Assembly (NCBI RefSeq): GCF_002204185.1
Contig: NZ_MXPU01000019.1
Span: forward strand, 62,001-126,000
Length of the DNA stretch: 64,000 nucleotides
Direction of reading: 5' to 3'
Origin: Rhizobium esperanzae
GTDB taxonomy: Bacteria; Pseudomonadota; Alphaproteobacteria; Rhizobiales; Rhizobiaceae
This document shows, in pieces, positions 43,724 to 52,600 of this stretch. The notes under the pieces are model-generated. The model did not search any database and had not been told where the DNA came from. It saw nothing but the letters and a program-made list of their open reading frames with translations. Numbering within the stretch: position 1 is the stretch's first letter; each line of letters starts with the position of its first letter. A program made the translations under genes and the position numbers.

Positions 43724-44974
43724 TCAAATGATCAGGTTAGCGAGGATCTCGTTTTCGGTGATATCCTCGTAACCCATGCCGGAGGCTTCGAAATTAGCAA
43801 TCAGCCGGGCGAAATTCTCGGGCGCCTTGGTTTCGATGCCGATCAGGATCGAGCCGAAGTTGCGCTCCGATTTTTTCAGATATTCGAAGCGGGCGATATC
43901 GTCGTCGGGTCCGAGCAGATTGAGGAAATCCCTGAGCGCCCCGGGACGTTGGGCAAGCCTCAGGATGAAGTATTTCTTCAGCCCTGCGTAACGCATGGCT
44001 CTTTCCTTTACGTCAGGCAGGCGCTCGAAGTCGAAATTGCCGCCGGAGACGACGGCGACGATGGTCTTGCCGCGGATCGCCTGCCGATCCATCGCGGCGA
44101 TTGCCGTCAGCGACAAGGCGCCGGCCGGCTCCAGCACGACGCCCTCGACGTTCAGCATCTCCTGGATGGTGACGCAGATGGCGTTTTCCGGCATCAGTTG
44201 CACTTGGCTTGCCGGAAAATCGCGAAGAGCGGCGAAATTCAGATCGCCGATGCGGGCGACCGCTGCGCCGTCGACGAAGTTGTCGACCTTAGCAAGCGTC
44301 GTCACCTTGCCTGCCTCGATGCTGCGTCTGAGGCTCGGCGCGCCGGACGGTTCGGCGAAGACAAAGGACGATTTCGGCACGACGCCGTCGAGATAACCGG
44401 TGATGCCGGCGGCCAGTCCGCCGCCGCCGACCGGCAGAACCACCATATCGGGCACCGTTCCCTCAGGCAGCTGCTGCATGATCTCGGCAGCGACCGTCGC
44501 CTGCCCCTCGATGATATCGGCATGGTCGAAGGGTGGCACCATGACGCCGCCGACCGCCTCGACATGCTCGCGCGCCGCCTGATAGCACTGATCGAAAAAG
44601 TCGCCGAACAGCCGGATGGTGATGAATTGCGCACCGAACATGCGGGTCTTGTCGATTTTCTGCTGCGGCGTCGTCACCGGCATGAAGACGACGCCCGGCA
44701 CGCCGAAATGACGGCAGACATAGGCAAAGCCTTGGGCATGGTTGCCGGCCGAGGCGCAGACGAAGGTCTTGCCGGCCGCCCCCTGCCCGATCGCCTTGCG
44801 GAAAAAATTGAAGGCGCCGCGGATCTTATAGGAGCGCACCGGCGATAGATCCTCGCGCTTCAGCCAGATGTCGGCGCCGTAGCGGGCCGAGAGATGATCA
44901 TTGAGCTGCAGCGGCGTTGCCGGAAAGAGGCTACGCATTGCCTCTTCGGCGCTTTCGACTTCAAGTCTCGTCAC
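43724..44974 (-). CDS. ilvA: Threonine ammonia-lyase (threonine dehydratase)
   Basis: This 416-residue PLP enzyme deaminates threonine to 2-oxobutanoate, the first step of isoleucine synthesis. The PLP lysine is Lys50 in PVRSYKIRGAFNFFR, and FVCASAGNHAQGFAYVCRHF and PVGGGGLAAGITGYLDG are the cofactor loops. A single C-terminal ACT-like regulatory domain (YFILRLAQRPGALRDFLNLL, SERNFGSILIGIETKAPENF) gives the shorter IlvA form of about 415 residues. It is monocistronic, with the HlyU-family gene downstream on the same strand. Confidence 0.93.
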   Translation of the reverse strand: MTRLEVESAEEAMRSLFPATPLQLNDHLSARYGADIWLKREDLSPVRSYKIRGAFNFFRKAIGQGAAGKTFVCASAGNHAQGFAYVCRHFGVPGVVFMPVTTPQQKIDKTRMFGAQFITIRLFGDFFDQCYQAAREHVEAVGGVMVPPFDHADIIEGQATVAAEIMQQLPEGTVPDMVVLPVGGGGLAAGITGYLDGVVPKSSFVFAEPSGAPSLRRSIEAGKVTTLAKVDNFVDGAAVARIGDLNFAALRDFPASQVQLMPENAICVTIQEMLNVEGVVLEPAGALSLTAIAAMDRQAIRGKTIVAVVSGGNFDFERLPDVKERAMRYAGLKKYFILRLAQRPGALRDFLNLLGPDDDIARFEYLKKSERNFGSILIGIETKAPENFARLIANFEASGMGYEDITENEILANLII

Positions 44975-45153
44975 GGGCGTGGTCCATTCTCATGATTGGT
45001 CACCGCCGCTATGGCACAGGCCGGCGGCCAAAGGAAAGGATTCACTGACCGGCCGGCTCAGCCCATAGAGCCTTTCTTAAGCCAATCGCAAAATCGGCGG
45101 CAGATGAACTGATTTTAACTGTCAATGGAAAGGCCTGCCACTTATATGGAGCG

Positions 45154-45528
45154 ATGATGATCTTCAAATTCGCAAGACCGCTCGCCTGGCTGCTGCTCGC
45201 CTTGATCCTCTTTGTCACGGTTTCGCCGATCGGACTGAGGCCGCATACGGTCACGACGGTCGATACGGACCGCGGCGGCGCCTATGTTCTTCTCGGCCTC
45301 GCCTTTGCGCTCGCCTATCCGAAACAGTGGAAACTGGTGGCCGTGCTGCTGATCATTGGGGCCGTTGGCATCGAATATCTGCAGTATTTCGCGCCGACCC
45401 GCCATCCGCGCCTGCATGACGCGGGCATCAAGGCCATGGGCGCCGCCCTCGGCCTCGTCGCCGGCTGGGTGATCAATAGATGGCGCGAGAGCAGAGCTCC
45501 AAACGGCCTGCCTTTCGCAGAACGCTGA
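45154..45528 (+). CDS. VanZ-like small membrane protein
   Basis: This 124-residue protein has about four hydrophobic helices (LAWLLLALILFVTVSPIG, AYVLLGLAFALAYP, KLVAVLLIIGAVGIEYLQYF, KAMGAALGLVAGWVINRW). The layout and the GIEYLQYFAPTRHPRLHDAG motif resemble the VanZ-like family, whose best-known member confers teicoplanin resistance. Its role in Gram-negatives is unknown. It is convergent with a 43-residue membrane-protein gene ten bases downstream. Confidence 0.75.
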   Translation: MMIFKFARPLAWLLLALILFVTVSPIGLRPHTVTTVDTDRGGAYVLLGLAFALAYPKQWKLVAVLLIIGAVGIEYLQYFAPTRHPRLHDAGIKAMGAALGLVAGWVINRWRESRAPNGLPFAER

Positions 45529-45538
45529 TTATTGCGGA

Positions 45539-45670
45539 TCAGAAACCCGGCAAATCCGATGCCCAGAAAAACAGCGGTATCGCAGCCACAACAGTTGCAA
45601 GAACAAGGGCGACGCTCGTCTTGAATATCCGGACGCGCCGAATCCTGGTCCCGCTCCAATCGTAAACCAT
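45539..45670 (-). CDS. 43-residue membrane protein
   Basis: The minus strand has GGGAGTAAGACG directly before an ATG at 45670. The frame gives 43 residues: a basic start (MVYDWSGTRIRRVRIFK) and one membrane helix (TSVALVLATVVAAIPLFFWA), ending in SDLPGF. A usable ribosome site, a positive-inside topology and the tight convergent placement after the VanZ-like gene support it as a real small gene. Function unknown. Confidence 0.5.
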   Translation of the reverse strand: MVYDWSGTRIRRVRIFKTSVALVLATVVAAIPLFFWASDLPGF

Positions 45671-45919
45671 CGTCTTACTCCCAGAAGACAACACTTACTC
45701 GCCGCGGCGCAATCCTTGCACCGAAAATGTCATTGTCAAGCAATAACGCGCTTTTGCGCGCAATATACAGGCATATTCAAACACGATTATGCAGATTGTT
45801 GCGGCTAACCGAAGCATTATCGAACCAGTCCGCCTTCGTTCCCAACAGAACTACGGCGCGACAGCCTTCGCTTGGCTGCTCTCTTCGGCTCGCCGAGCCG
45901 AAGCTCACACAGCGTAGGC

Positions 45920-46005
45920 TGGTGCGGGCGACGGGGATCGAACCCGTATAGCCTAAGGCCGAGGGATTTTAAGTCCCTTGCGTCTACCAGTTTCGCCACG
46001 CCCGC
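45920..46005 (-). tRNA. tRNA-Leu (UAA)
   Basis: The minus strand folds with GCGGGCG / CGCCCGC acceptor stem and an encoded CCA. The anticodon arm GGGACTTAAAATCCC has TAA. The long variable arm (TCGGCCTTAGGCTATA region) and T arm GGGTTCGATCCC are class II, as expected for leucine. Confidence 0.95.
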
Positions 46006-46214
46006 TTGCGGCGTTTTCAATATCTTGCGTCATGGGCGATGGGAAGAGCCGTAGGGCGTAAAAATAATTTCGGCTCTGCCGGCCGCCGCCACGGAATGAA
46101 TCAGCAGGCATATCAACGAGAAATCGAGCGTCAGCGCCGCTCGTTTCGTCGGGCCCGAGAAACTGGAAAAGGCGCGGCGGGCTCACGCCCATCGCGCCTT
46201 CATCATTTACGCAT

Positions 46215-46380
46215 GGGGATCAAGGGAAGCCTTGGCGACTCTTCCGGAACCAGTTCCGGGATGCGCTTGACGGTGACGTCGGCACCAGCCGACCTCGCGC
46301 CTTCAGCAGCGGCATAGGCCTGGTTTCGATATGGCCGTAGGCCGAGTAATTAAAGAACGAGAACTTTCGCCGTCTTCCAT
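46215..46380 (-). pseudogene. wrbA remnant (NAD(P)H:quinone oxidoreductase)
   Basis: The minus strand reads the start of WrbA in three broken frames: KVLVL, then after one extra base YSAYGHIET, then after a lost base AYAAAEGARSAGADVTVKRI followed by PELVPEE and a further shift. The first ~45 residues of a typical WrbA (flavodoxin-like FMN motif) are all present as fragments. The remaining 150 residues are absent. It lies just beyond tRNA-Leu. The gene is dead, with at least two indels. Confidence 0.78.
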
Positions 46381-46652
46381 TTTCCTTGAAACAGCGGGGG
46401 AATTTCGTAACCGGCGGATTTCTACCAGCGCCCAAGCCGAAGGCAGCCCTGCGGGGGAGAACTCAGTGTCCAACATCCGTAGACGAAAATTCGCTTGCGG
46501 TTCCGATTTGGCGCGAAAGTGACGCATCGGCCGGTGCTAACGAGCATGATATCGTCCGAAAACCGCTGACACTTTTCGGCGTCACGCGCGCGTGTTTGCA
46601 AAGCGGCCCAAGGACGCTACCTATTGACCAGCCTCACATCACGGAACATCCC

Positions 46653-47429
46653 ATGAGCCATGACACCGTTGTCACCGCCGCCATGCTCGCCATCGGCGAC
46701 GAACTCCTTTCCGGCCGCACCAAGGACAAGAACATCGGCCACCTCGCCGATCTGCTCACGCTCTCCGGCATCGATCTCAAGGAAGTGCGAATCGTCGCCG
46801 ACGACGAGGAGGCGATCGTCGAGGCGCTGAATGCGCTTCGCGCCCGATATGATTACGTCTTCACCTCGGGCGGTATCGGGCCGACGCATGACGACATCAC
46901 TGCCGATGCGATTGCCAAGGCTTTCGGTCTGCCCTGCGAATATGACGAAGCGGCAATGACCCTGCTGGCCGATATGTACCGTCGCCGCGAGATGGAATTC
47001 ACCGAGGCGCGCCAGCGCATGGCCCGCATGCCGCAGGGTGCCGCCCATATCCCCAATCCGGTGTCGACGGCGCCCGGCTTCATCATCGGCAACGTCTATG
47101 TCATGGCCGGCGTGCCGCAGGTCTTTCAGGCGATGGTCGACAATGTGCTGCCGACGCTTCGAACCGGCATGCCGGTGCTCTCGCTCGCCATCGCCTGCCC
47201 TTATGGCGAGGGTGATATCGGCACCCCGCTTGCCGCAATTCAGAAAGCGCATCCGGATACCAGCATCGGTTCCTATCCGCGTTATATCGGCCAAAAATTC
47301 TCGACCGAGATCGTCGTGCGCGGCCGCTCGCAACCGGCAATCGATGCAGCCGGCGCCGAGGTCCACGCGATGATCGACGCCATCCGCCGGAACAAGGACA
47401 TCGCAGAAAACCATTCCGCCGAGGCATGA
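46653..47429 (+). CDS. CinA-like molybdopterin-binding domain protein
   Basis: This 258-residue protein consists of the MoCF/MoaB-MogA-like domain of the competence/damage-inducible CinA group: TAAMLAIGDELLSGRTKDKN, DYVFTSGGIGPTHDDITADA, and PGFIIGNVYVMAGVPQVFQA. It lacks the C-terminal NMN amidohydrolase domain, as in most alphaproteobacterial versions, where the two functions are separate genes. It may act in pyridine-nucleotide recycling or molybdopterin handling. The start at 46653 (MSHDTVV) is chosen because coding character begins there; the upstream frame to 46386 covers the wrbA remnant. Confidence 0.88.
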   Translation: MSHDTVVTAAMLAIGDELLSGRTKDKNIGHLADLLTLSGIDLKEVRIVADDEEAIVEALNALRARYDYVFTSGGIGPTHDDITADAIAKAFGLPCEYDEAAMTLLADMYRRREMEFTEARQRMARMPQGAAHIPNPVSTAPGFIIGNVYVMAGVPQVFQAMVDNVLPTLRTGMPVLSLAIACPYGEGDIGTPLAAIQKAHPDTSIGSYPRYIGQKFSTEIVVRGRSQPAIDAAGAEVHAMIDAIRRNKDIAENHSAEA

Positions 47430-47520
47430 GGGGCCGGACTTGATCCCCGTCAAGGAACGGGAGAACGGTCCGGTGCATTCCTTTTCTCGCGCCCGCCATT
47501 TCAGCGCAAGGAGAATTGAT

Positions 47521-48363
47521 ATGTCTTACAAAACCATTCTCGCCATTCTCGATACGGCAAACAATAGCGCCGCCGTTGCCGATTTCGCCTTTGCGATTGC
47601 CGCAGAAAGCGGTGCTCACGTGATCGGCCTGCATGCCGAAACCATATCGGCCGTGCCGCTGGTGGCACCGATGGAAATTCCCGATCCGGTCGCCGTCCAG
47701 GCGCTGCAGGATATGGCGCATGGTGAAACGGTCGCCGTGGAACGCATCTTTCAGGCGAAAGCGCAGGCTGCCGGCGCCTCCTCGGAATGGCGCAGCTTTG
47801 CCACCTCCACCGGCTACGGTTCCGCACCGCTGATCGAAAGCGCTCGCAGCGCCGATCTTTTGATCGCATCGCAGGCGGACCCGGCCAATCCCTCCGACAG
47901 TCACGTGGACGTCGACAGCTTCCTCTTCGAGACCGGGCGACCGGTGCTGATGATCCCTTACGTCATTCGCCAGCCGAAGCCGATTAAGCGCGTGCTGATC
48001 GCCTGGAACGGCTCGAAGGAGGCGGCGCGCGCGACCTTCGATGCGCTGCCCTTCCTGAAAGCGGCCGAGGAGGTGGAGATTTTTTCGGTCGACCCGGCCG
48101 ATACCGCCCTGCAACCGCCGCTCACATCAGGAGCCGAGATCGCCGCCGCACTTGCCCGCCATGGCGTGAAGACGACGCTTGCGGCGGGCCACAGCGTCGA
48201 CAGGAATGCCTCGCATGTCATCGAAAACCGGCTGTCGGACAGCAGCATCGATCTTCTCGTCATGGGCGCCTATACCCATTCCCGGCTCTGGCAGGCGATC
48301 TTCGGCGGCACGACGAAGAGCCTGCTGCAATCGATGACGGCGCTGACGCTGTTGTCGCGATGA
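47521..48363 (+). CDS. Universal stress protein (UspA family, tandem)
   Basis: This 280-residue protein has two Usp-like halves. The first is MSYKTILAILDTANNSAAVA with FAFAIAAESGAHVIGLHAET; the second is KRVLIAWNGSKEAARATFDA with LLVMGAYTHSRLWQAIFGGT. The G-2x-G-9x-GS-like ATP-binding motif is visible only in the second half (MGAYTHSRLWQAIFGGTTKS). AAGGAGAATTGAT precedes the ATG. Its own terminator follows at 48462. Confidence 0.9.
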   Translation: MSYKTILAILDTANNSAAVADFAFAIAAESGAHVIGLHAETISAVPLVAPMEIPDPVAVQALQDMAHGETVAVERIFQAKAQAAGASSEWRSFATSTGYGSAPLIESARSADLLIASQADPANPSDSHVDVDSFLFETGRPVLMIPYVIRQPKPIKRVLIAWNGSKEAARATFDALPFLKAAEEVEIFSVDPADTALQPPLTSGAEIAAALARHGVKTTLAAGHSVDRNASHVIENRLSDSSIDLLVMGAYTHSRLWQAIFGGTTKSLLQSMTALTLLSR

Positions 48364-48461
48364 GCGGCTGCTCTTGCGTTTTACCGGCAAATCCCGCTAA
48401 TTGCTGCCACCGGTGAAGGCTTCCGGCCCCGGCCACGCCTCGCGCAGTAGCACGTGCGATC

Positions 48462-48494
48462 TCGCGCAGTTCCGGCTGCGCGATTTGCGTTTTG
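48462..48494 (+). terminator. Intrinsic terminator after the UspA gene
   Basis: TCGCGCAG / CTGCGCGA, an 8-bp stem with a 6-base loop, followed by TTTGCGTTTT. It lies about 100 bases past the stop codon and 65 bases before gpt. Confidence 0.65.
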
Positions 48495-48559
48495 CCGCTG
48501 AAGCCGTCCGGTCGCCGGTAAACGGCGTTTCGTCTCTATTCATGCCGCGGAGCAGCCCG

Positions 48560-49054
48560 ATGTCCCTTCCCGATAAAGCCTTTCCCGTTTCCTGGGATCA
48601 GTTCCACCGCGATGCGCGCGCCCTTGCCTGGCGGCTTGCCGGCCTCGACCAGGCCTTCAAGGCGATCGTCTGCATCACCCGCGGCGGCCTCGTTCCGGCC
48701 GCAATCATCTCGCGCGAGCTGAATATCCGGCTGATCGAGACCGTCTGCATCGCCTCCTATCATGACTATGTGAACCAGGGCGACATGGTGCTGCTCAAGG
48801 GAATTGCGCCCGAGCTTGCCGAAAACGGCGGCGAAGGCGTGCTCGTCGTCGACGATCTGACGGATACCGGCAAAACAGCCGCACAGGTGCGCACCATGCT
48901 GCCGAAGGCGCATTTCGCCTGCGTCTATGCCAAGCCGAAGGGTGTGCCGACCGTCGACACCTTCATCACCGAGGTCAGCCAGGACACCTGGATCTACTTC
49001 CCCTGGGATATGGGCTTCACCTACCAGGAGCCGATCGCCAAGGGCGCGCGTTGA
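48560..49054 (+). CDS. gpt: Xanthine phosphoribosyltransferase
   Basis: This 164-residue purine-salvage enzyme makes XMP or GMP from xanthine or guanine and PRPP. IVCITRGGLVPAAIISRELN is the N-terminal substrate loop. GVLVVDDLTDTGKTAAQVRT is the PRPP-binding motif with its acidic pair and glycine turn. DTWIYFPWDMGF closes the active site. GGAGCAGCCCG precedes the ATG at 48560, preferred over 48542. Length matches the family (about 155-165). It is a single gene. Confidence 0.93.
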   Translation: MSLPDKAFPVSWDQFHRDARALAWRLAGLDQAFKAIVCITRGGLVPAAIISRELNIRLIETVCIASYHDYVNQGDMVLLKGIAPELAENGGEGVLVVDDLTDTGKTAAQVRTMLPKAHFACVYAKPKGVPTVDTFITEVSQDTWIYFPWDMGFTYQEPIAKGAR

Positions 49055-49239
49055 CCGCCGCAAAATCCGCAGCGCTGATTTCCTCCGCGAATCGGCATGC
49101 GCATTTGCGCCGGAAATGCCATCACAAGATTTGCCGCAGGACACTTTTTTGCCGCTGCGGCATTTTCCTTAGCCGGGAACGCCCGCAAGTCATTGTATTT
49201 TCAGCGCTCCCCGGCTTTCCCCAATCTCCACAGGCGCAT

Positions 49240-49255
49240 CCACAAGATGTTGTGG
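49240..49255. promoter_or_regulatory. NrdR-box-like palindrome (distal)
   Basis: CCACAAGATGTTGTGG matches the NrdR consensus (acaCwAtATaTwGtgt) at the conserved C, A, AT, T and G positions, 12 of 16 bases. It is symmetric (CCACAA / TTGTGG). Confidence 0.45.
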
Positions 49256-49482
49256 TTACCATTCAATTAAAAACCAGCCCTTGACGGAATCAGCGGTTTC
49301 CAACTTTACTGTTCCTGGTGTTGCGGCGGCGACCGGACCGGAGGTACGAGCCCGGTTCCCTTTGAAAAACAAGACGCAGATTGAGGCTGTTGTGCCGGAA
49401 CCGGCCCAGGCCAGAGAGGATTTCTGCGCGGTTTTCTGCCTCCAAAAAAAGTGACATCAGGGCTGGCGATAATAAGCTGTTA

Positions 49483-49498
49483 ATACTATATTTAGTGT
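49483..49498. promoter_or_regulatory. NrdR-box-like palindrome (proximal)
   Basis: ATACTATATTTAGTGT matches the NrdR consensus at 14 of 16 bases. It is 150 bases before nrdJ, a plausible operator for repression by the nucleotide-sensing NrdR. Confidence 0.6.
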
Positions 49499-49650
49499 TT
49501 GCAGCCACCATCACCACAAGATACAGGAAGGACATCTCCGGATGACACCCCTGTCACAATACGGAAACGAGACTGGCTGCACGACGACAATGTGCCGCCG
49601 GATAGGAAATTTGCGCCCTGGGGACGGGCGCCAACGCGAGGTCAAGAACT

Positions 49651-52600
49651 ATGCGCATCGAACGTCGTTTCACGAAAGCCGGCCAAGGCGCCTATGCGGA
49701 TATCGAATTCCGCAAGGCGACGAGCGAGATCAAGAACCCGGACGGGTCAATCGTCTTCCGCCTCGAGAATATCGACGTTCCCGCGCAGTTCTCCCAGGTC
49801 GCGACCGACGTTCTGGCGCAGAAGTATTTCCGCAAGGCCGGTGTTCCCACCCGGCTGAAGAAGGTCGAGGAAAATGACGTTCCCTCCTTCCTGTGGCGCT
49901 CCGTTCCCGACGATGCCGCGCTGAAAACCCTGCCCAAGGACGAGCAGACCGGCTCCGAGATCGATGCGCGCCAGGTCTTTGATCGTCTCGCCGGCACCTG
50001 GACCTATTGGGGCTGGAAGGGCGGCTATTTCTCTTCGGAAGAAGATGCTGCCGCCTTCAAGGACGAGCTTGCCTATATGCTCGCCACCCAACGCGTCGCC
50101 CCGAACTCGCCGCAATGGTTCAACACCGGCCTGCACTGGGCCTATGGCATCGATGGCCCCGGCCAGGGCCATTTCTACGTCGATCCCTTCACCGGCAAGC
50201 TGACCAAATCCAAGTCGGCCTATGAACATCCGCAGCCGCATGCCTGCTTCATCCAGTCGGTCGAGGACGATCTCGTCAACGAAGGCGGCATCATGGATCT
50301 CTGGGTGCGTGAAGCGCGCCTGTTCAAATACGGCTCCGGCACTGGCTCCAATTTCTCGATGCTGCGCGGCGAAGGCGAAAAGCTTTCCGGCGGCGGCCGC
50401 TCCTCCGGCCTGATGAGCTTCCTGAAGATCGGCGACCGCGCCGCCGGCGCTATCAAATCGGGCGGCACGACGCGCCGCGCCGCCAAGATGGTGGTCGTCG
50501 ACATCGACCATCCCGATATCGAGGAATACATCAACTGGAAGGTCAAGGAAGAGCAGAAGGTTGCGGCTCTCGTCACCGGCTCCAAGATTGTCGCCAAGCA
50601 CCTGAAGGCGATCATGAAGGCCTGCTTCAATTGCGAAGGCGATAACGGCGATTGCTTCGACCCGGCCAAGAACCCTGCCCTGAAGCGCGAGATCCGCGCC
50701 GCCAAGAAGGACCAGGTTCCTGAAAACTACGTCCAGCGCGTCATCCAGTTCGCCCGCCAGGGCTACAAGGACCTCGAATTCAAGACCTACGACACGGACT
50801 GGGATTCGGAAGCCTACCTCACGGTATCGGGCCAGAACTCCAACAACTCCGTCTCGATCAAGGACGACTTCCTGCGCGCCGTGGAAAATGACGGCGAATG
50901 GAAGCTGACCGCCCGCAAGGACGGCAAGGTGATGAAAACGCTGAAGGCTCGCGATCTCTGGGAAACGATTTCCTACGCCGCCTGGGCGTCGGCCGATCCG
51001 GGCATCCACTTCAACACGACGATGAACGACTGGCACACCTCGCCGGCCGGCGGCCCGATCCGCGGCTCGAACCCGTGCTCGGAATACATGTTCCTCGACG
51101 ACACGGCCTGCAACCTTGCCTCGCTGAACCTCCTGCAGTTCAAGGACAAGGCCACCAAGCGCATCAATATCGGCGACTACGAACACGCCGTTCGCCTGTG
51201 GACCGTCGTGCTCGAAATATCGGTGATGATGGCGCAGTTCCCGTCGAAGCGCATTGCCGAACTCTCCTACGAATACCGAACGCTCGGCCTCGGCTACGCC
51301 AATATCGGCGGCCTGCTGATGTCGTCGGGCATCCCTTATGACTCGGCCGAAGCCCGTGCCATTGCCGGTTCCCTGACCGCGATCATGACCGGCATCTGCT
51401 ATGCAACCTCGGCCGAAATGGCTGCCGAGCTCGGGCCCTTCCCGAACTTCGCGCCGAACCGCGAGAGCATGCTGCGGGTCATCCGCAACCATCGCCGCGC
51501 TGCTTACGGCGAAACCTCGGGCTATGAGGCCCTGTCGATCGACCCGGTCGCGCTGATCCATTCGGAAAATCCGGATCAGGATCTTGCCGCCCATGCCAAA
51601 TCGGCCTGGGACAAGGCACTCGAGCTCGGCGAGAAGCATGGCTATCGCAATGCCCAGGTCTCGGTGATCGCGCCGACCGGCACGATCGGCCTCGTCATGG
51701 ATTGCGACACGACCGGCATCGAGCCGGACTTCGCCCTCGTCAAGTTCAAGAAGCTCGCCGGCGGCGGCTACTTCAAGATCATCAACCGCGCCGTGCCGGA
51801 AGCGCTGCGCACGCTCGGCTATTCCGAAAGCCAGATCGCCGAAATCGAAGCCTATGCCGTCGGCCACGGCAATCTGAACCAAGCGCCGGCAATCAACCCG
51901 TCGACGCTGAAGGCGAAGGGCTTCACCGATGAGAAGGTGGAAGCCGTCAACGCTGCGCTGAAGAGCGCCTTCGACATCAAGTTCGTCTTCAATCAGTGGA
52001 CGCTCGGCGCCGACTTCCTGAAGGAGACGCTGAAGGTTTCCGACGAGCAGCTCGCCGACATGAGCTTCAACTTGCTCGACCACATCGGCTTCTCGAAGAA
52101 GGACATCGAAGCCGCCAACATCCATGTCTGCGGTGCGATGACGCTGGAAGGCGCGCCCTTCCTCAAGGCAGAGCATCTGCCGGTCTTCGATTGCGCCAAT
52201 CCTTGCGGCAAGATCGGCAAACGCTATCTCTCCGTCGAAAGCCATATCCGCATGATGGCGGCTGCCCAGCCCTTCATCTCGGGCGCGATTTCCAAGACGA
52301 TCAACATGCCGAACGAGGCGACCGTCGAGGATTGCAAGAACGCCTACATGCTGTCCTGGAAGCTCGGCCTCAAGGCCAACGCCCTCTATCGCGACGGCTC
52401 GAAGCTGTCGCAGCCGCTCAACGCCTCGCTGATCGAAGACGAGGACGACGAGGATGCGCTGGAGGAACTGCTGCAGGCGCCGGTCGCAGCCCAGGCCGTG
52501 ACCGTCACCGAGAAGATCATCGAGCGGGTGATCGAACGGGTTTCGCGCGAACGTGAGAAGCTGCCGAACCGCCGTCAGGGTTATACCCAGAAGGCCGCCG

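Larger units (their letters stand above)
49055..49650. other. nrdJ upstream region
   Basis: No gene is supported in these ~600 bases. The region holds two NrdR-box-like palindromes (49240-49255 and 49483-49498). I looked for a cobalamin riboswitch, which might be expected before a B12-dependent enzyme, and did not find a recognisable B12 box. Confidence 0.5.

Noticed and set aside
49055..49650. Cobalamin riboswitch upstream of nrdJ
   Set aside because: Expected for a B12-dependent enzyme, but I found no B12-box-like conserved sequence or the usual long paired leader on either strand.
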